Origin: Mycosarcoma maydis
Taxonomy: Eukaryota; Basidiomycota; Ustilaginomycetes; Ustilaginales
NCBI RefSeq assembly: GCF_000328475.2
Contig: NC_026487.1
Coordinates: 496,001-560,000 of the forward strand
Length of the DNA stretch: 64,000 nt
Reading direction: 5' to 3'
The position numbers were made by a program, and so were the translations under genes. Below are positions 29,295 to 41,035 of the stretch, piece by piece; positions within the stretch are counted from its first letter, which is position 1; every line of letters begins with the position of its first letter. Under the pieces are notes generated by a model, which saw only the letters and a list, made by a program, of their open reading frames with translations, did no database searches and had not been told where the DNA came from.

Positions 29295-31104
29295 CTTTGG
29301 GGCTGGCGGTGGTGACAAGTAAGGTAGAAGCAGGGAATGGAGGTGACAGATGATGAAGGTGGAAAGCAAGATGCACAGAGCAAGAAAATGCTACAGGATG
29401 CTGCTCAAGTAAGAAGCGGCGGAGAGCGAGAGTCACAAGTGCGAAGCCGGCAGGAGGATGCGGAAATGGAGACGCAGCGGAGAAAGCAACACGGATGCCT
29501 CAGAGACGATTCACTGACACACAGGCACGGAGAATACGCCAAAAGCGGAGGGAAGGGCAGAGATAGAGAAGCGAGATCAGCGCGCGGTGTTCGCAGCCAG
29601 CTGCCCACCTCCATCACGCATCTCTCACGTCTCGATGGAGGCATGTTTTGAAGGAGCCCAGAAAGCATCCAAAGTGCGCCAGGCACTGTGACGCTCAGGC
29701 ACATATCACAACATCACAATTGTGCGTGCTGCTGAGGTAGTTGTCAATATTCTGGTTCTGCAGCACAAGCGACGGGCATGGGCTAAGTTAGCCAAAAATG
29801 GAGAGACGCGAAGTCGTGACGGGACTCTTGACTGTGTGAGCGCAGCACGGCACGGCAGCATGACAGCGGCAGAACAGCAGAACAGCAGAACGGCAGAACG
29901 GCAGAACGGCAGCAGCCCAGAGCGTTACGCAGGACAGGCTGCGATAGCGAAATGTCGACTGCCGATGGAGGTTCTGCTGCTGCAGAAGCAGAGCCGATCC
30001 CTGCAGAATTGCATCGTGATCAAAACACAGGAAATCCACGCACAATCTCAGCGGATCCGGACAATGAGCGGCCACTCTCACACGTTAAGCGTAATTTCCA
30101 ACTGCTTCCAAAAACAGGTTACAGTCGCTTGTGACGAGTCGTGAGTATGATTCCCGAGTATGAGGCTTTGGTTTCCAACGTTCTTTTTCAGATCCTTCTT
30201 TTTTCTTGGATTTCGTTCAGCCAGCAAAGTTTCCACTGTCGTGATTTGTTCGCTTCCGACAGAACAAGAGAAGTATAGCTGATGGACGTTGCTCCAAGCA
30301 GCACGAAGCCTGGCAGTGATGGAAAGACAACAACGGCAACAAGCATGCCTGCTGGGCTCAAAGCGACGACGACAGTGAAATTTGCTTTTGCTGGACTGTT
30401 CAACATCAACCGAATTGGCTGTGGTTTCAGCGAGCAGTTTCGGCGGGATTCGTTCTCTGCACAGCGCAGCGGATCCAAGGTTCCGGAGACTATGGCCGTC
30501 GGCAGACGCATTCTCTCGCCTGCACGCCCGATGATTAAGTTTTGCTGACGGCTCACGGGGCTAAGATGTGATTCGTCTTCGGACCAAGCCATGCTTTACC
30601 TCCGTCGGCAGTTCGTGCATCTAGCCCCCGCTTCGAGATCGGACCCCGATGCTTTATCGGGCCAAAGCAGGTACGGTTGGGCGCATACAACATGCACCAT
30701 CTTTGTTGGATCCAGGTGTACTCAACGCGTTCCACATTGGGCTGCCTGGCACCAAAAAGGCGTGAGGCAAGGTCACAACGCTCTTAATCACAAACGCGAC
30801 AGCGATGGTATGCATGCAAGAGCTGTGATATATAGTGTGCGTGACACTTGCTAGTACTACAAAGGGAAAACCGTTGAAGGGAAGATAGGAAGGCAGAGAA
30901 GCCAGCCCGTTTTTGAAGAGCGGGAAAGATGCAAGACAGGGGGAGGATCGATGGAGCGTGATGAACGCAGGACGGGGCTTAGATGCCCAATGAAAGGAAG
31001 ACGATTGATGACAGAAGCCGAGATGAGCGAGGAGCGTTTGCTGTAGGTGTCTACGTCTTGATAAGACGGCCAACCTCTGAGCGAGAGACAATGCTGCTCT
31101 GCGA
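29295..31104. other. Long intergenic region with an octamer repeat
   Basis: 1.8 kb between the secreted protein gene and PDX1. It includes five 8-base units of GCAGAACR at 29869-29908. No gene was recognised in either strand; open frames are short and of unremarkable composition. Confidence 0.45.
29869..29908. repeat. Octamer tandem repeat GCAGAAC(A/G) x5
   Basis: Two GCAGAACA units followed by three GCAGAACG units, then GCAG. It is unrelated to the CACGANN heptamers. Confidence 0.8.
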
Positions 31105-32082
31105 TTACCAGCCGCGGTCGGCAAGGCGGCCGCCCTTGATGTCTTTGGTGATGTTAAGACCCACCATGGCTTCGCCGAGGTTCTCCGAGACAGCTGCAAG
31201 CTTGGCAGGGTCGTTGTAGTGCGTCACGGCCTCGACGATGGCGCGTGCACGCTGAGCCGGGTTGTTGCCCTTGAAAATACCTGAGCCGACAAAGACACCA
31301 TCGCTGCCGAGTTGCATCATGAGCGCAGCGTCGGCGGGGGTTGCGATACCACCAGCGGCAAAGTTGACCACTGGCAAACGCTTCAAGCGCGCAGTCTCCT
31401 TGAGCAGGTGGAAGGGGGCCTGAATGTCTTTGGCGTAGGCGTAGAGCTCCTCGTCGCTCATCGACGAAACACGCTTGATCTCACCCTGAATGGTGCGCTG
31501 GTGACGCACGGCCTCGACGACGTTACCTGTGCCGGCTTCACCCTTGGTTCGGATCATGGCTGCGCCTTCCGAGATACGTCGCAGCGCCTCGCCAAGGTTC
31601 TTGGCACCGCAGACAAAGGGCACCTTGAAGTTGTGCTTGTTGATGTGGTGCTGGTCGTCAGCAGGCGTGAGCACCTCGGACTCGTCAATGTAGTCAACAC
31701 CGATAGCCTGCAGGATCTGGGCTTCGACAATGTGGCCGATTCGAACCTTGGCCATGCACGGGACGGTGGTGGTCTCCTGAATCTCCTTGATCATAGCAGG
31801 GTCTGACATGCGGGCAACGCCACCCTCGACACGAATATCAGCAGGAATCTTCTCGAGAGCCATGACGGCGCAAGCACCAGCGTCTTCAGCGATACGCGCC
31901 TGCTCGGCGTTGACGACGTCCATGATGACGCCGCCCTTGAGCATCTGGGCGAGACCAGACTTGACTCCAAACGTGCCGAGGTTGGCATCGCTCTTGGGGA
32001 CCGAGCCGTTGGTGCGAGCGGGCGCAGCAGCGGCACTGTTGCCGTTGGTGGCGGGCAGGATCGTGGGGTTCTCGGCGGACAT
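31105..32082 (-). CDS. PDX1: Pyridoxal 5'-phosphate synthase lyase subunit Pdx1/Snz
   Basis: Makes pyridoxal 5'-phosphate (vitamin B6) from ribose 5-phosphate, glyceraldehyde 3-phosphate and ammonia supplied by the Pdx2/Sno glutaminase. 325 residues from the ATG complementary to 32080-32082; upstream in-frame sequence is leader. Residues 1-37 are an Ala/Asn/Pro-rich extension; the (beta/alpha)8 barrel follows. Catalytic residues are recognisable: Asp55 in [12 protein letters not shown], Lys112 in MAKVRIGH (substrate imine) and Lys180 in [11 protein letters not shown]. The phosphate-binding Gly-rich loops ([25 protein letters not shown]) are intact. No Pdx2 gene is seen nearby. It diverges from the Rieske gene. 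Confidence 0.97.
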   Translation of the reverse strand: MSAENPTILPATNGNSAAAAPARTNGSVPKSDANLGTFGVKSGLAQMLKGGVIMDVVNAEQARIAEDAGACAVMALEKIPADIRVEGGVARMSDPAMIKEIQETTTVPCMAKVRIGHIVEAQILQAIGVDYIDESEVLTPADDQHHINKHNFKVPFVCGAKNLGEALRRISEGAAMIRTKGEAGTGNVVEAVRHQRTIQGEIKRVSSMSDEELYAYAKDIQAPFHLLKETARLKRLPVVNFAAGGIATPADAALMMQLGSDGVFVGSGIFKGNNPAQRARAIVEAVTHYNDPAKLAAVSENLGEAMVGLNITKDIKGGRLADRGW

Positions 32083-33951
32083 GTTGGGAGGAAGGCAGCA
32101 ATACGTGCGTGGATTTGCGGTGTTGTGGGGGGTGAGGAGGAAACTAGAACGGAGGGAGGACCGAGGCAATATACACTCACGACTGGCTGTTGAGCAACTT
32201 TGACCAGCGTCGATCTGACTCGACGAGAAGAAAGTGTGGGTTTTGGAACGCAGGCTGAGCTTGTTGCACTTTTTCAAAGTAGCCGACGTCGATACGATAA
32301 GCAGCAAGTGGCCAGTGACTCTGGCAAAACGACGATTTTGCGACACCCTAGCGCTCTTGGTCTTGTTCTTTTGCCTTTGCTTTGCTTGGCCGAACTACCT
32401 AGCTCTCTGGAAGAAAAAAAGGTGTCAAGGCAGAGCAGCCAAGGTCGGCAAGCTTATCCCATCTTCCAGCTTGGCTCGAGCGATTTTCACGTAAGCTGGT
32501 GCAGGAAAGCGTACCGGCTTGGCTGCAGTCACCCGCGCCACTCTGTTTGAGAGGGTTGACCGCTGTCTGCACAGTTGACCCCAACGTGCCAACAGAACCT
32601 GGCCCAATCTCCCATCCAGGATGGACAGCCAATCAAGAATCACACCTCTCGCACTCACAATTGCCGTAAGTTAAGATCAAGCTAAGAACGTTACAGTGCC
32701 GACGCTCTCTCGTATTCACGGTTCGGCGGTGACCCGCCACAGCTCCAAGTTCACCTTTGTTTCACTCCGGCTGTGCAGCACTTGTGCAGGGCCAAGAGAC
32801 AATCCCACTTGTAATTTATTCACGATTATAGCATTAAAAAAACAAGTAAATTAAAAAATGGCAGCCTCTCCTTTCTTCTAGTGTCGCATGAAATCACCAA
32901 TGTTCTACTATCAAGTCAACTCTCTCGCGAGCAATCACGAATAAGCGACACCGCGTTTCGCGGAACATGGCGTCGTAGCATCGCTCCATGAGTGTCAAGG
33001 CGGTTGCAAGCAGAGGTTCGACTCGTTCGTTGGTCTGCAAGCACCAATTCCTTGTCTTACCAAGTATCGCATCGCAGTTGTGAGTAGGTGAGGGCCATGC
33101 ATGCTTTGTCAATGGACGGGTGACTCGAGGCGGAACACACTCAGGCTTCTGAGCTGAGACGACATTTACCAGCTCCTGTAGCTTTATTCATAACGTTAGA
33201 TCCTTGGCGTACTGCGCAAAAGGTTTCAGTCCAACGCCGGCGATACGCTCCTTCGAACACAGATACACCATTGACTTGCAGCATCAAGAAGCAGCAGCAC
33301 CACCAGCATCGTATTTCCCTCGTCACGCAACTACCCGCGATGTGCATGGCTTGTGGTCAGTATAGGGTGGCTGGAATCTCATGGAGAAACGGAGAACTGT
33401 GTCGTATTAGTCATCATGACAGTCTGCTGTTCAGTCACGTGCCAATCCACCCGGACGTGGCCGATGTGTAAGGTTGCGAAATTGTGTGTTGGGAGTTTTG
33501 TGAGTTATGGATGTGATATCGCGCGAGAAAAATTCCACCAACTGAAATGGTCGACATTTGTCAGAATAGTCATGAGTCGTGAGATCACCCTGTCCAATCC
33601 GCGCCGTCTCAATTGGCGTTTGATTTGTGAAGCGACGAGCTGTCTGTGCCTTGTCACGGTTGGATTTTGGGGTCTTTTGGAATTTATTTCTTCCTCTTTT
33701 CAACTTGCTGGCTGGCTGACCGGCCTACGGGCTGTTGAGTGTCTGTCTGAACTTGTCAGTCAATTCAGCCGCGCGAATTCGAGAGAGGCTTAAGCCACCG
33801 TTCATCCTCTCCTGGCTCGCTATCGCAAGCTTTGGTGAGTTGGACGAGCTGCTCTGAATCGTCGCAACGCCAGAGCTCACTTGTTTCTTCCTGCTCTTCT
33901 CCACCTCCTCATCATATACCATCGGGACCGTCAACATCCTCCTCCTTCATC
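32083..33951. other. Long divergent intergenic region PDX1 / RIP1
   Basis: 1.87 kb. It includes an A/T-rich stretch with ATTCACGATT at about 32810-32865 and sparse other sites. No gene was recognised. The last 120 bases before RIP1 are pyrimidine-rich, consistent with a leader. Confidence 0.45.
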
Positions 33952-35704
33952 ATGGCTGCTCCCGTCGCTCGTGGCGCCTTCCGCAAGGCTGTCAACCTTC
34001 CGTACGTAGTCTTTCTGGCGCTCGCATCTTCAACTCGGCTTTCACCGTTCTGTTCCACCAGTAAAATCGACAATCACCGCATTGTCACGCACACACATCC
34101 ACTTCTTTCATGATGATCCACGCCTATCAATAGCACGCAGCTAGTCGCAAAATACATAGCTGCTCGACGATGGCTCTATTCGTAGACGTCTCATCATGAA
34201 TCCGCACTGTACCGGCCCAGTACCGTGCATTCCAGAATCCCTTTTGCCGCTTTCCTTCTACACACATGTGATGAATTTTCAGAAGCTGACAACATCTTCC
34301 TTTACCCATGTTTTCTTGCATGCCATCCGACTATCAATCTGCATGACATCTCTCTGTGCTGCCTCCCTTTACCGCAATCAACGTGCTACACGCATCTGCA
34401 TATTCGCTGTTCCCACCATCGCATTGCACTCTTCGTCAATGGCCGTTTCTTTGCATCGCCAACGTCTCATCTGCACATCAACGCATCTTGCACGTCGACG
34501 ATCATCGTCCAACCGACATGCTCTCCTTTCAATTGTGCGTATTCGCTGCTCGGCTCCTTGCAGTCCTACCGCGGCCACCGCCTACAACGGCACTCCCGTT
34601 GCCGCTGGCATCAACTTTGCCGTGCGCGCTCCTGCCGACCCCCACGCTCACGGACATGGACCTTCCCTTCGATCTGATCCTCACCAGGTTCCCAAATGGG
34701 CTTCCCAACTTGGCCACTCAAACGGCGTCCTCAGCGCACGATCTGGCATCAATGGTAAGTAGCTTGCCCCCTTTTCCAACGCAGCCTACGATCCGTCGAC
34801 AACGCAATTACTCAGTTGGATAGCACACAGGCTATATTTGCACTATAGATCTGCATAGTATCGAGCCACGTGGACCAGGATGGAGCTGCGCATAGCTTCT
34901 GGTTGCTAGCAGAAGGCATACCTAGATATCTTTCTCAAGCAGCTTCTTCCGTGATTCTACCATGACCCATCGCAATTGGATCGCTTGCTTATAGCGTGGT
35001 CGTTGCACGAACATCTGAACATCTTGCTGACATTGTCATGCCTCAATGTCTGTCCTTTGACCTACGCTCCTTTTCTCTCTCGACCAGCTCTTCCTACTAT
35101 CGGCCAGGCACGTTACATGTCGTCCTCGTCGCGAAGCCTCCAGGCCACCCAGCCTGACCAAGTCCCCGACTTTTCAGCCTACCGCACCAAGAGCACCGAC
35201 AGCAACAAGGCGTTTTCGTACTTCATGGTCGGCTCGATGGGCCTGATTGCTGCTTCGGGTGCCAAGGCGACGGTTTCCGACTTCCTCTCCTCGATGGGTG
35301 CATCGTCAGATGTGCTTGCGCTTGCCAAGGTCGAGGTCGACATGAACTCGATTCCCGAGGGTAAGAACGCCATCATCAAGTGGCGTGGTAAGCCCGTCTT
35401 TGTCCGTCACCGTACCAAGGACGAGATCGACGAGGCCAACGCCGTCGACATCTCCAAGCTGCGTGACCCACAGAAGGACTCGGATCGTGCCAAGCGACCA
35501 GAGTGGCTCGTCATGCTTGGCGTCTGCACCCACCTTGGTTGTGTACCCATCGGCGAGGCCGGTGACTTTGGCGGCTGGTACTGCCCTTGCCACGGTTCGC
35601 ACTACGACATCTCGGGACGTGCCCGTAAGGGTCCTGCTCCGCTCAACCTCGAGGTGCCCGAGTACGACTTTAACGATGGCGAGAACAAGCTCATCATTGG
35701 TTAG
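33952..35704 (+). CDS. RIP1: Rieske iron-sulfur protein of complex III, three exons
   Basis: Ubiquinol-cytochrome c reductase subunit that carries electrons from ubiquinol to cytochrome c1 in the mitochondrial inner membrane. Exons 33952-34001, 34564-34754 and 35088-35704 give 285 residues. Introns are 562 bases (GTACGT..TTGCAG) and 333 bases (GTAAGT..ACCAG); the joins are in phase and continuous. The N-terminus ([16 protein letters not shown]) and QARYMSSSS fit a processed presequence. A membrane helix follows ([17 protein letters not shown]). The 2Fe-2S ligands are Cys227 and His229 (CTHLGC) and Cys246 and His249 (CPCHGSHYD), with Cys232 and Cys248 as the conserved disulfide. The C-terminus is complete. 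Identification is firm; exon 2 boundaries rest on splice signals and frame. Confidence 0.93.
34002..34563 (+). other. RIP1 intron 1
   Basis: GTACGT donor, TTGCAG acceptor, 562 bases, long for this window. It separates a 50-base first exon from the rest of the presequence. Confidence 0.75.
34755..35087 (+). other. RIP1 intron 2
   Basis: GTAAGT donor, CGACCAG acceptor, 333 bases, phase 1. Confidence 0.78.
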
Positions 35705-36310
35705 ACTCACTTTATCAATCGTGTTCTTTGACCTCGTCTCTTGGTAAAATCTATACTTTCGATCAACCTCGGCTTTGTGTGGCGCTCTGTCTGCTATGCC
35801 TCGGGGTGGTGAAATCACGAACCCTGAGTTACTAAATTGGCTGGAGTCAACGGTGAGGGTTGAATTTACGATTCAAGCCAGACGCGTGAAGGATGTGCGT
35901 GAAGTATGAACTACTCTGCTGCCTCAGATTTTTGCATTTTGTGGTAATTCACAGTCAACACTCACGACTCACGACTCACACGTCTGTGACTGACTAGTAA
36001 ACTATCACACAACTTATTCGGGATTCACGATTCACGATTAGGGCGTGTCACGCACGCGCTTCCGCTCACAGATGTGTTGCACACATCAGACCCTGTTCAA
36101 GTCCTCTTGCTTTCCTTTGTCCATTCAAAGAATCGACGAGCAAATCTTCAACGGATCGAGGATTCGGCCATCATCGAGAGGCTTCCACTCGCACATTCTC
36201 ATCCTCGTCACAAGAACCGGCATGCGCCGTCACGTTCCATCTTCTGTCCTAGCTTAGCTGAGCTCCGCGACATCTGAGCGCGGAACCCTTTGCCAACCGC
36301 AGCAAGCACA
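35705..36310. promoter_or_regulatory. Intergenic region upstream of p150 dynactin
   Basis: 606 bases. It contains two tandem CACGACT units near 35961-35980 and two ATTCACGATT units near 36022-36038. No gene was recognised. Confidence 0.45.
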
Positions 36311-39300
36311 ATGTCAACTCCCAGGGCGCCTGGAACGGCGCCACAGCCAATCCACCTACACTCGCGCGTAAAGGTTTCCAACCTCGGTCATGGCGAAGTC
36401 CTCTTCGTCGGCCAGACTTCCTTTGCACCAGGTGTCTGGGTTGGCATCGAGCTCGATGAACAGAATGGCAAGAACAATGGCTCTGTCCAGGGCAAGCGCT
36501 ACTTTGAATGCGACGATGGCTATGGTGTCTTTGTCCGCTCCAGTCAAGTCCACGTCTTGTCTCCCGAGGAGGAGATGCATAGCGTAGACGACGAGTCCAT
36601 GCCTCCTCCACCGACACCTTCTTCGACAGTAACACGTCCCGCTGCCACGCTCACTCCTTCCGCTGCCGCCGCTGCGCGTCTCAGTCCACGCAAGAGCGTA
36701 GCACCTACACCATCCCGGGCACCAGCTACCAGGAGCAGCCTTGCTCCTGCGGCGCCACCTTCTGCGACGAGACGGACCAGCGCTACCAGCGTCAGCAGCA
36801 GTATTTCTTCCGCATCAGCATCAAGGCCACCAACGTCGGCCAGCATCACATCACGCACCTCCTCCCCCATCAAGCCATCCACCGGAGTGCGCTCACCTGT
36901 CAAACCAACCGCAACCGGCCGTATCTCGGCAGCATCCAGCATGATGCGGTCAGCAGCGGCAGCGAGCTCACTTGCAAACAAAACCGCTTCGCCGAGCACC
37001 CCAGTCGCCACTGCGCGTACGCTCCGGACCGCTAACACTCCTGCTTCTGCTGCTCTATCAAGTGCGAGAACGCCAACGGCTGGTTCCGGCATGACAAGGA
37101 CAGCGCAAAGAGCCATTCCATCCGCAGTCTCAGCCTCCGCCAAACCACAAACCCCAGCAGCTGCCAGGGCAGGGCTTCGTCCTGTCCCTGCAAGTCGACC
37201 GTCCATGATCAGTGGCGCTTCTCGTACCGCTGCCTCCAGTCCCAGCGTCGCCTCGACGTCTCGTGTCGGTGCAGCACGTGCGGCTGCCGCATCTGCTCCC
37301 ATCTCTCGCGCCGCGAGTTCGATAAGCATCGTATCCCGTGCTGGCAGCTCGCTTGGTCCCTCCCGCCTAGGTCCGAGAAGCTCAGCGGGCAGTGCAGTCA
37401 GCTCTGGTCGCACCAGTGCGTCACGCCGTCTGCAAGATCCTGACGATGACGATGCTGACTATCTGCTAGGAGCACAAGACGATGATCAAGACGATCTCCT
37501 TGCTACCGAATCGTATGCTAACCTAGCGCAGACCGATGAGGATAATGTGGTGGATGATGCAGACCAAACCATCGACGCTGGCTCAGCTGCAGACTCGACC
37601 TTGCGCTCTACCAAGCTGCTCAACAAGTCGACACGAGATTTCATGAGCCTTGTCGAGCCATCCTCTTCCAATGCAGCGGTGCGGTCTTCCGCCGAGTTTG
37701 GCGCCTTGCAAAAGGAAGTCGAGGAGCTGCGTGCCAAAGTGCGCGTTCTCGAAAAGAAGCGTGACGACGATCGAAATCGTATCGCCGAGCTCGAAGGGCT
37801 CAGGGAGCAAGCCGAGCTCTCGATCGCCGCAGCGCCCAAACTCACGGCCAAAGTCCACGAACTGCAGGCTGAGCTCAAAGACCAGAAGAAACTCGAAAAG
37901 GATTGGGCTATCGAAAAGGACGACTTTGAGCGGCAGCTATCCCATCTGAATGACGAGCTCGAGTCGTTGACCCTGGATCGTGAGATGGCCGAAGAGAAAG
38001 CCGAGACTGCGGTTCTCGAAGCGCAGGAACATCTTCTGTCGCTCGAGGCCGCCAACAACAAGATTCGAGCTCTCGAGAAGGACCTAAATCCGCATCTTCT
38101 TCGGCGCAGCGCTGGTGCTGGAGAAGCAGGTGGCGACCAAGATGATAGTGGTCAAGGCGCCGCGTACTCTGCTGCTTCTGATTTGTTGCAGCGCGAAAAC
38201 GATCAGCTGCGCCGGGTTCTTCGAGACCTGCGTGATCGTTCCAACGAGACCGAAGGAGAGCACCGCCGAAGGATCATCGAGCTTGAGCGCGAGAACACGG
38301 AGCTGATCGAACTGAATGCGACCAACGATTCGCTGCTGCCCGAATTGGAGAATGCAGAGTCCATGATTGAAGATCTCAAGCTGCAGCTCGACGACGCACT
38401 CGGTGCTCAAGACTTGGTCGAACAGCTCACCGAGCGGAACTTGCAGTTGAGCGACCTCGTCAAGAAGCTTCGCGACGAAATTGAAGAGCACGAGACCATG
38501 GCAGAGATCAACAACGAGCTAGAGGAACAGCACACCATCAACGAAAAGGAGCTCCGCGAGGAGATCGACCTGTGCGAGTCACGCATCCGCGATCTGCTCA
38601 CGCGCAATGAAGGTCTCGAGAACAACGCGGTTGACTATCAGAATACATTCGCCCAATTTCGCGACCTTGTCTCGAATCTCCAAAGCGAACTGGAAGCTAC
38701 CAAGGCGGAGCAGGCCGAGTATGGAGGCGGAGACGGTGCGGGACGGAGAGGTTTGGCGGATCAAGCCATGCTTAACCTCAATCTCAAGCTGCAGTCGAGC
38801 GCACTCAAAAGTCAAGCCAAGACCATTGATTTGGAACTCGGACGGCTACAGGCAGCCCAAGCGACTTCGCATCTTGAGATGGTCCGCTCGTATCTACCGA
38901 GCGCCTACTTTGAAGCAGACGCCGATGCAGTCAATTGCTTGCTCTTTTTCCGTCGTATGGCTGCAAAATCGGATCTGATCAAGACCGTCGTCGAGACCAA
39001 TCACGATATTCAAGAAAGCCTGTCAGGCATTGTCCCCGAAACCATGGTCAGCGTCTGCCAGATGCGTCACTCGATTGCTCATTTCACTGCCCTGTCTCGA
39101 CAGATTGCTGCAGTGCTGCGTCTAGCGCCCACCGAGGTGTTTCTTCGGGGCGGGCGCATGTTCCGCGAGAATATGGCCATCGAACGCAAGGTGGATGCCT
39201 TCATCGCAGCGCTGCGACGCGAAGAGCTCAAAGAACAAGAATGCGGCCTCGAGTTCGGCAGATTCGTCAAACAGTTTGAAGATTTCACCATGGCATTGGG

Positions 39301-40921
39301 CGGAGAGGAAAACGACAGCGATCTCGCTGCCAAAGAAGTGGGTTCAGCCAACTTGATCGACCACGATCTTGATACACTCATTGCAGCTCTTGGCTACGCC
39401 AAGCAGCAGCTTGCGCAGCTGTATGCGGATGACGATGTCGAGTGGGACATGGCAAGCAAGAACATCGAGGATGACGTCTTTGATCCGCTGCAGGAGCTCA
39501 TCAATCGCATTCGCAACACCAAGGTGCTTACGCGTAAAGTGTTGCGCAGGCTTTTGAGCCTCGCCGAAAACGACGAAGCGGTGCGAATGGAGGCCATCAT
39601 GGCGCTTCCACCGCTGGGCAGGCTCACATCACAGCTGGTGACATTTGCCACACAGCTGTCCACGTCAATCTCGACGTACGTTGCCGAGGTGCGAACGTCC
39701 AAGACGGTGTTCGAGATCTCCAAGGTGATCGAGATGGTGGCGGAAGCGACCGAAGAAGGACTCGGCAAGCCAGACATCAACCTGTGGTCTGGCCCACTTT
39801 CGTCCACTTTGCATCTGTCGAACACCGTTCAGACAGTGCTCACGGCCATTGTCGAGCAAGGAAACGTCATTCGCATCGTCGGTCCCGGTCCCTGGCTTGC
39901 ACGCGCGGTCGAGATCAAGACGCAGGCAGCTCAGAATCCCGAGCTAGAAAGGCAGGTGACCAAGCTGAGCGAAGACGCGCGCGACTTGCTCCGGCAGGTG
40001 AAAGCACGAGATCAGGCGTTGCAAGAGGGTTCGATCAAGATTGAACGGCTGCAAAAGCAACTGGAGAAATCAAAGGCACAGGTGGACGAGCACAGCGATG
40101 TGCGTTCGAAGCTCACTGAAACGCAACGTCAAGCCAAGGCGTACCAGGATGCAAACGATGCTCTACAGAGCGAGATCGAGGCGTTGCAGAAGGATCACGA
40201 TCGGCTGAAAGCCCAGCTGGCTTCTGCGCCGGAGGATGCATTGGCAGCGAATCAAGCAGTGGGCGAAGGCGAAGCCCGAATTGGTGGCGCTGGTCGTGCG
40301 CTCGCAGATGGCGCAGTGGACGTAGGCGCGAGCTATGGCAGTTTGGAGACGTCCTATCTGGTGGATCAGCTGGAAGCGCTCAAAGGTGCGCTCAAGCATC
40401 TACGCAACGAAAATGCTAGTCTCAAGGGTAGCGCCTTGTTGCAACAGATGGAAGCACTTCCTGCCCTTGTTCGTCGATCGCAGCCGGAAGTGGTTGCCGC
40501 CAAGAGCGGCGACGAAAGCGACACCAAGAAGATCGGAGAGCCGGTCAAACGTGTACCGCTGCGTACGGCTCGCAGGGCTAACACGGCGGCTGGTGGATCG
40601 GTTCTTACCGAAGCAAAGCAGCTCTACAACACAGCGCTCACGACGTTGGCCTTGTCGAGCGTGGTCGATCTCACACCGCTGAGTTCAAAGTCAGCACGGC
40701 TGATGGAATCCACCGGTGAGGCCGGTGCAACGGAGAGCAAAGGCGTAGCGAGAAGACCCTGGTTGCCATATCACAAGCAGCCAGAGGTGCAGTTGGAGCA
40801 ACAGACACAAACGCGACTCAAGCTGTCAAAGCAGCTGACGGCTCTTTCGGAACGATTAGCGCCGGCGGTTGGCTCAGTGACGTCGGCGCCGAGGTTCACG
40901 ATGCGTACCATTTCGACCTAG
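36311..40921 (+). CDS. Dynactin subunit p150-Glued
   Basis: Largest dynactin subunit; it binds microtubules and dynein to support retrograde transport and nuclear movement. 1536 residues from the ATG at 36311. A CAP-Gly domain lies at about 19-82 (NLGHGEVLFVGQTSFAPGVW, then YFECDDGYGVFV). The normally GKNDG microtubule-end-binding motif reads GKNNG (53-57). A very long Ser/Ala/Thr/Arg/Pro region follows (about 95-390), as in the basic stretch of p150. Coiled coils span about 460-590 and 620-830 (dynein-binding region), then a globular dynactin domain (about 850-1160), and another coiled coil (about 1210-1310) with a Lys/Arg-rich tail. No intron is seen despite the length. Confidence 0.95.
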   Translation: MSTPRAPGTAPQPIHLHSRVKVSNLGHGEVLFVGQTSFAPGVWVGIELDEQNGKNNGSVQGKRYFECDDGYGVFVRSSQVHVLSPEEEMHSVDDESMPPPPTPSSTVTRPAATLTPSAAAAARLSPRKSVAPTPSRAPATRSSLAPAAPPSATRRTSATSVSSSISSASASRPPTSASITSRTSSPIKPSTGVRSPVKPTATGRISAASSMMRSAAAASSLANKTASPSTPVATARTLRTANTPASAALSSARTPTAGSGMTRTAQRAIPSAVSASAKPQTPAAARAGLRPVPASRPSMISGASRTAASSPSVASTSRVGAARAAAASAPISRAASSISIVSRAGSSLGPSRLGPRSSAGSAVSSGRTSASRRLQDPDDDDADYLLGAQDDDQDDLLATESYANLAQTDEDNVVDDADQTIDAGSAADSTLRSTKLLNKSTRDFMSLVEPSSSNAAVRSSAEFGALQKEVEELRAKVRVLEKKRDDDRNRIAELEGLREQAELSIAAAPKLTAKVHELQAELKDQKKLEKDWAIEKDDFERQLSHLNDELESLTLDREMAEEKAETAVLEAQEHLLSLEAANNKIRALEKDLNPHLLRRSAGAGEAGGDQDDSGQGAAYSAASDLLQRENDQLRRVLRDLRDRSNETEGEHRRRIIELERENTELIELNATNDSLLPELENAESMIEDLKLQLDDALGAQDLVEQLTERNLQLSDLVKKLRDEIEEHETMAEINNELEEQHTINEKELREEIDLCESRIRDLLTRNEGLENNAVDYQNTFAQFRDLVSNLQSELEATKAEQAEYGGGDGAGRRGLADQAMLNLNLKLQSSALKSQAKTIDLELGRLQAAQATSHLEMVRSYLPSAYFEADADAVNCLLFFRRMAAKSDLIKTVVETNHDIQESLSGIVPETMVSVCQMRHSIAHFTALSRQIAAVLRLAPTEVFLRGGRMFRENMAIERKVDAFIAALRREELKEQECGLEFGRFVKQFEDFTMALGGEENDSDLAAKEVGSANLIDHDLDTLIAALGYAKQQLAQLYADDDVEWDMASKNIEDDVFDPLQELINRIRNTKVLTRKVLRRLLSLAENDEAVRMEAIMALPPLGRLTSQLVTFATQLSTSISTYVAEVRTSKTVFEISKVIEMVAEATEEGLGKPDINLWSGPLSSTLHLSNTVQTVLTAIVEQGNVIRIVGPGPWLARAVEIKTQAAQNPELERQVTKLSEDARDLLRQVKARDQALQEGSIKIERLQKQLEKSKAQVDEHSDVRSKLTETQRQAKAYQDANDALQSEIEALQKDHDRLKAQLASAPEDALAANQAVGEGEARIGGAGRALADGAVDVGASYGSLETSYLVDQLEALKGALKHLRNENASLKGSALLQQMEALPALVRRSQPEVVAAKSGDESDTKKIGEPVKRVPLRTARRANTAAGGSVLTEAKQLYNTALTTLALSSVVDLTPLSSKSARLMESTGEAGATESKGVARRPWLPYHKQPEVQLEQQTQTRLKLSKQLTALSERLAPAVGSVTSAPRFTMRTIST

Positions 40922-41035
40922 ACAGACAATCGTGAATGACGACGTTGTGCTAGCATTTGCAGAGTGTCATGGAGTGCGTGAGAGTCAAAGGCTCAAATAG
41001 GTGCAGTGGTAAGGGTATGAGTGAGTCGCGGCGCG

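Noticed and set aside
29295..31104. Several open frames of 90-180 codons
   Set aside because: No domain, low-quality text and overlapping alternatives on both strands.
34176..34563. Open frames inside RIP1 intron 1
   Set aside because: They fall between clear splice sites of a known protein and show no conserved content.
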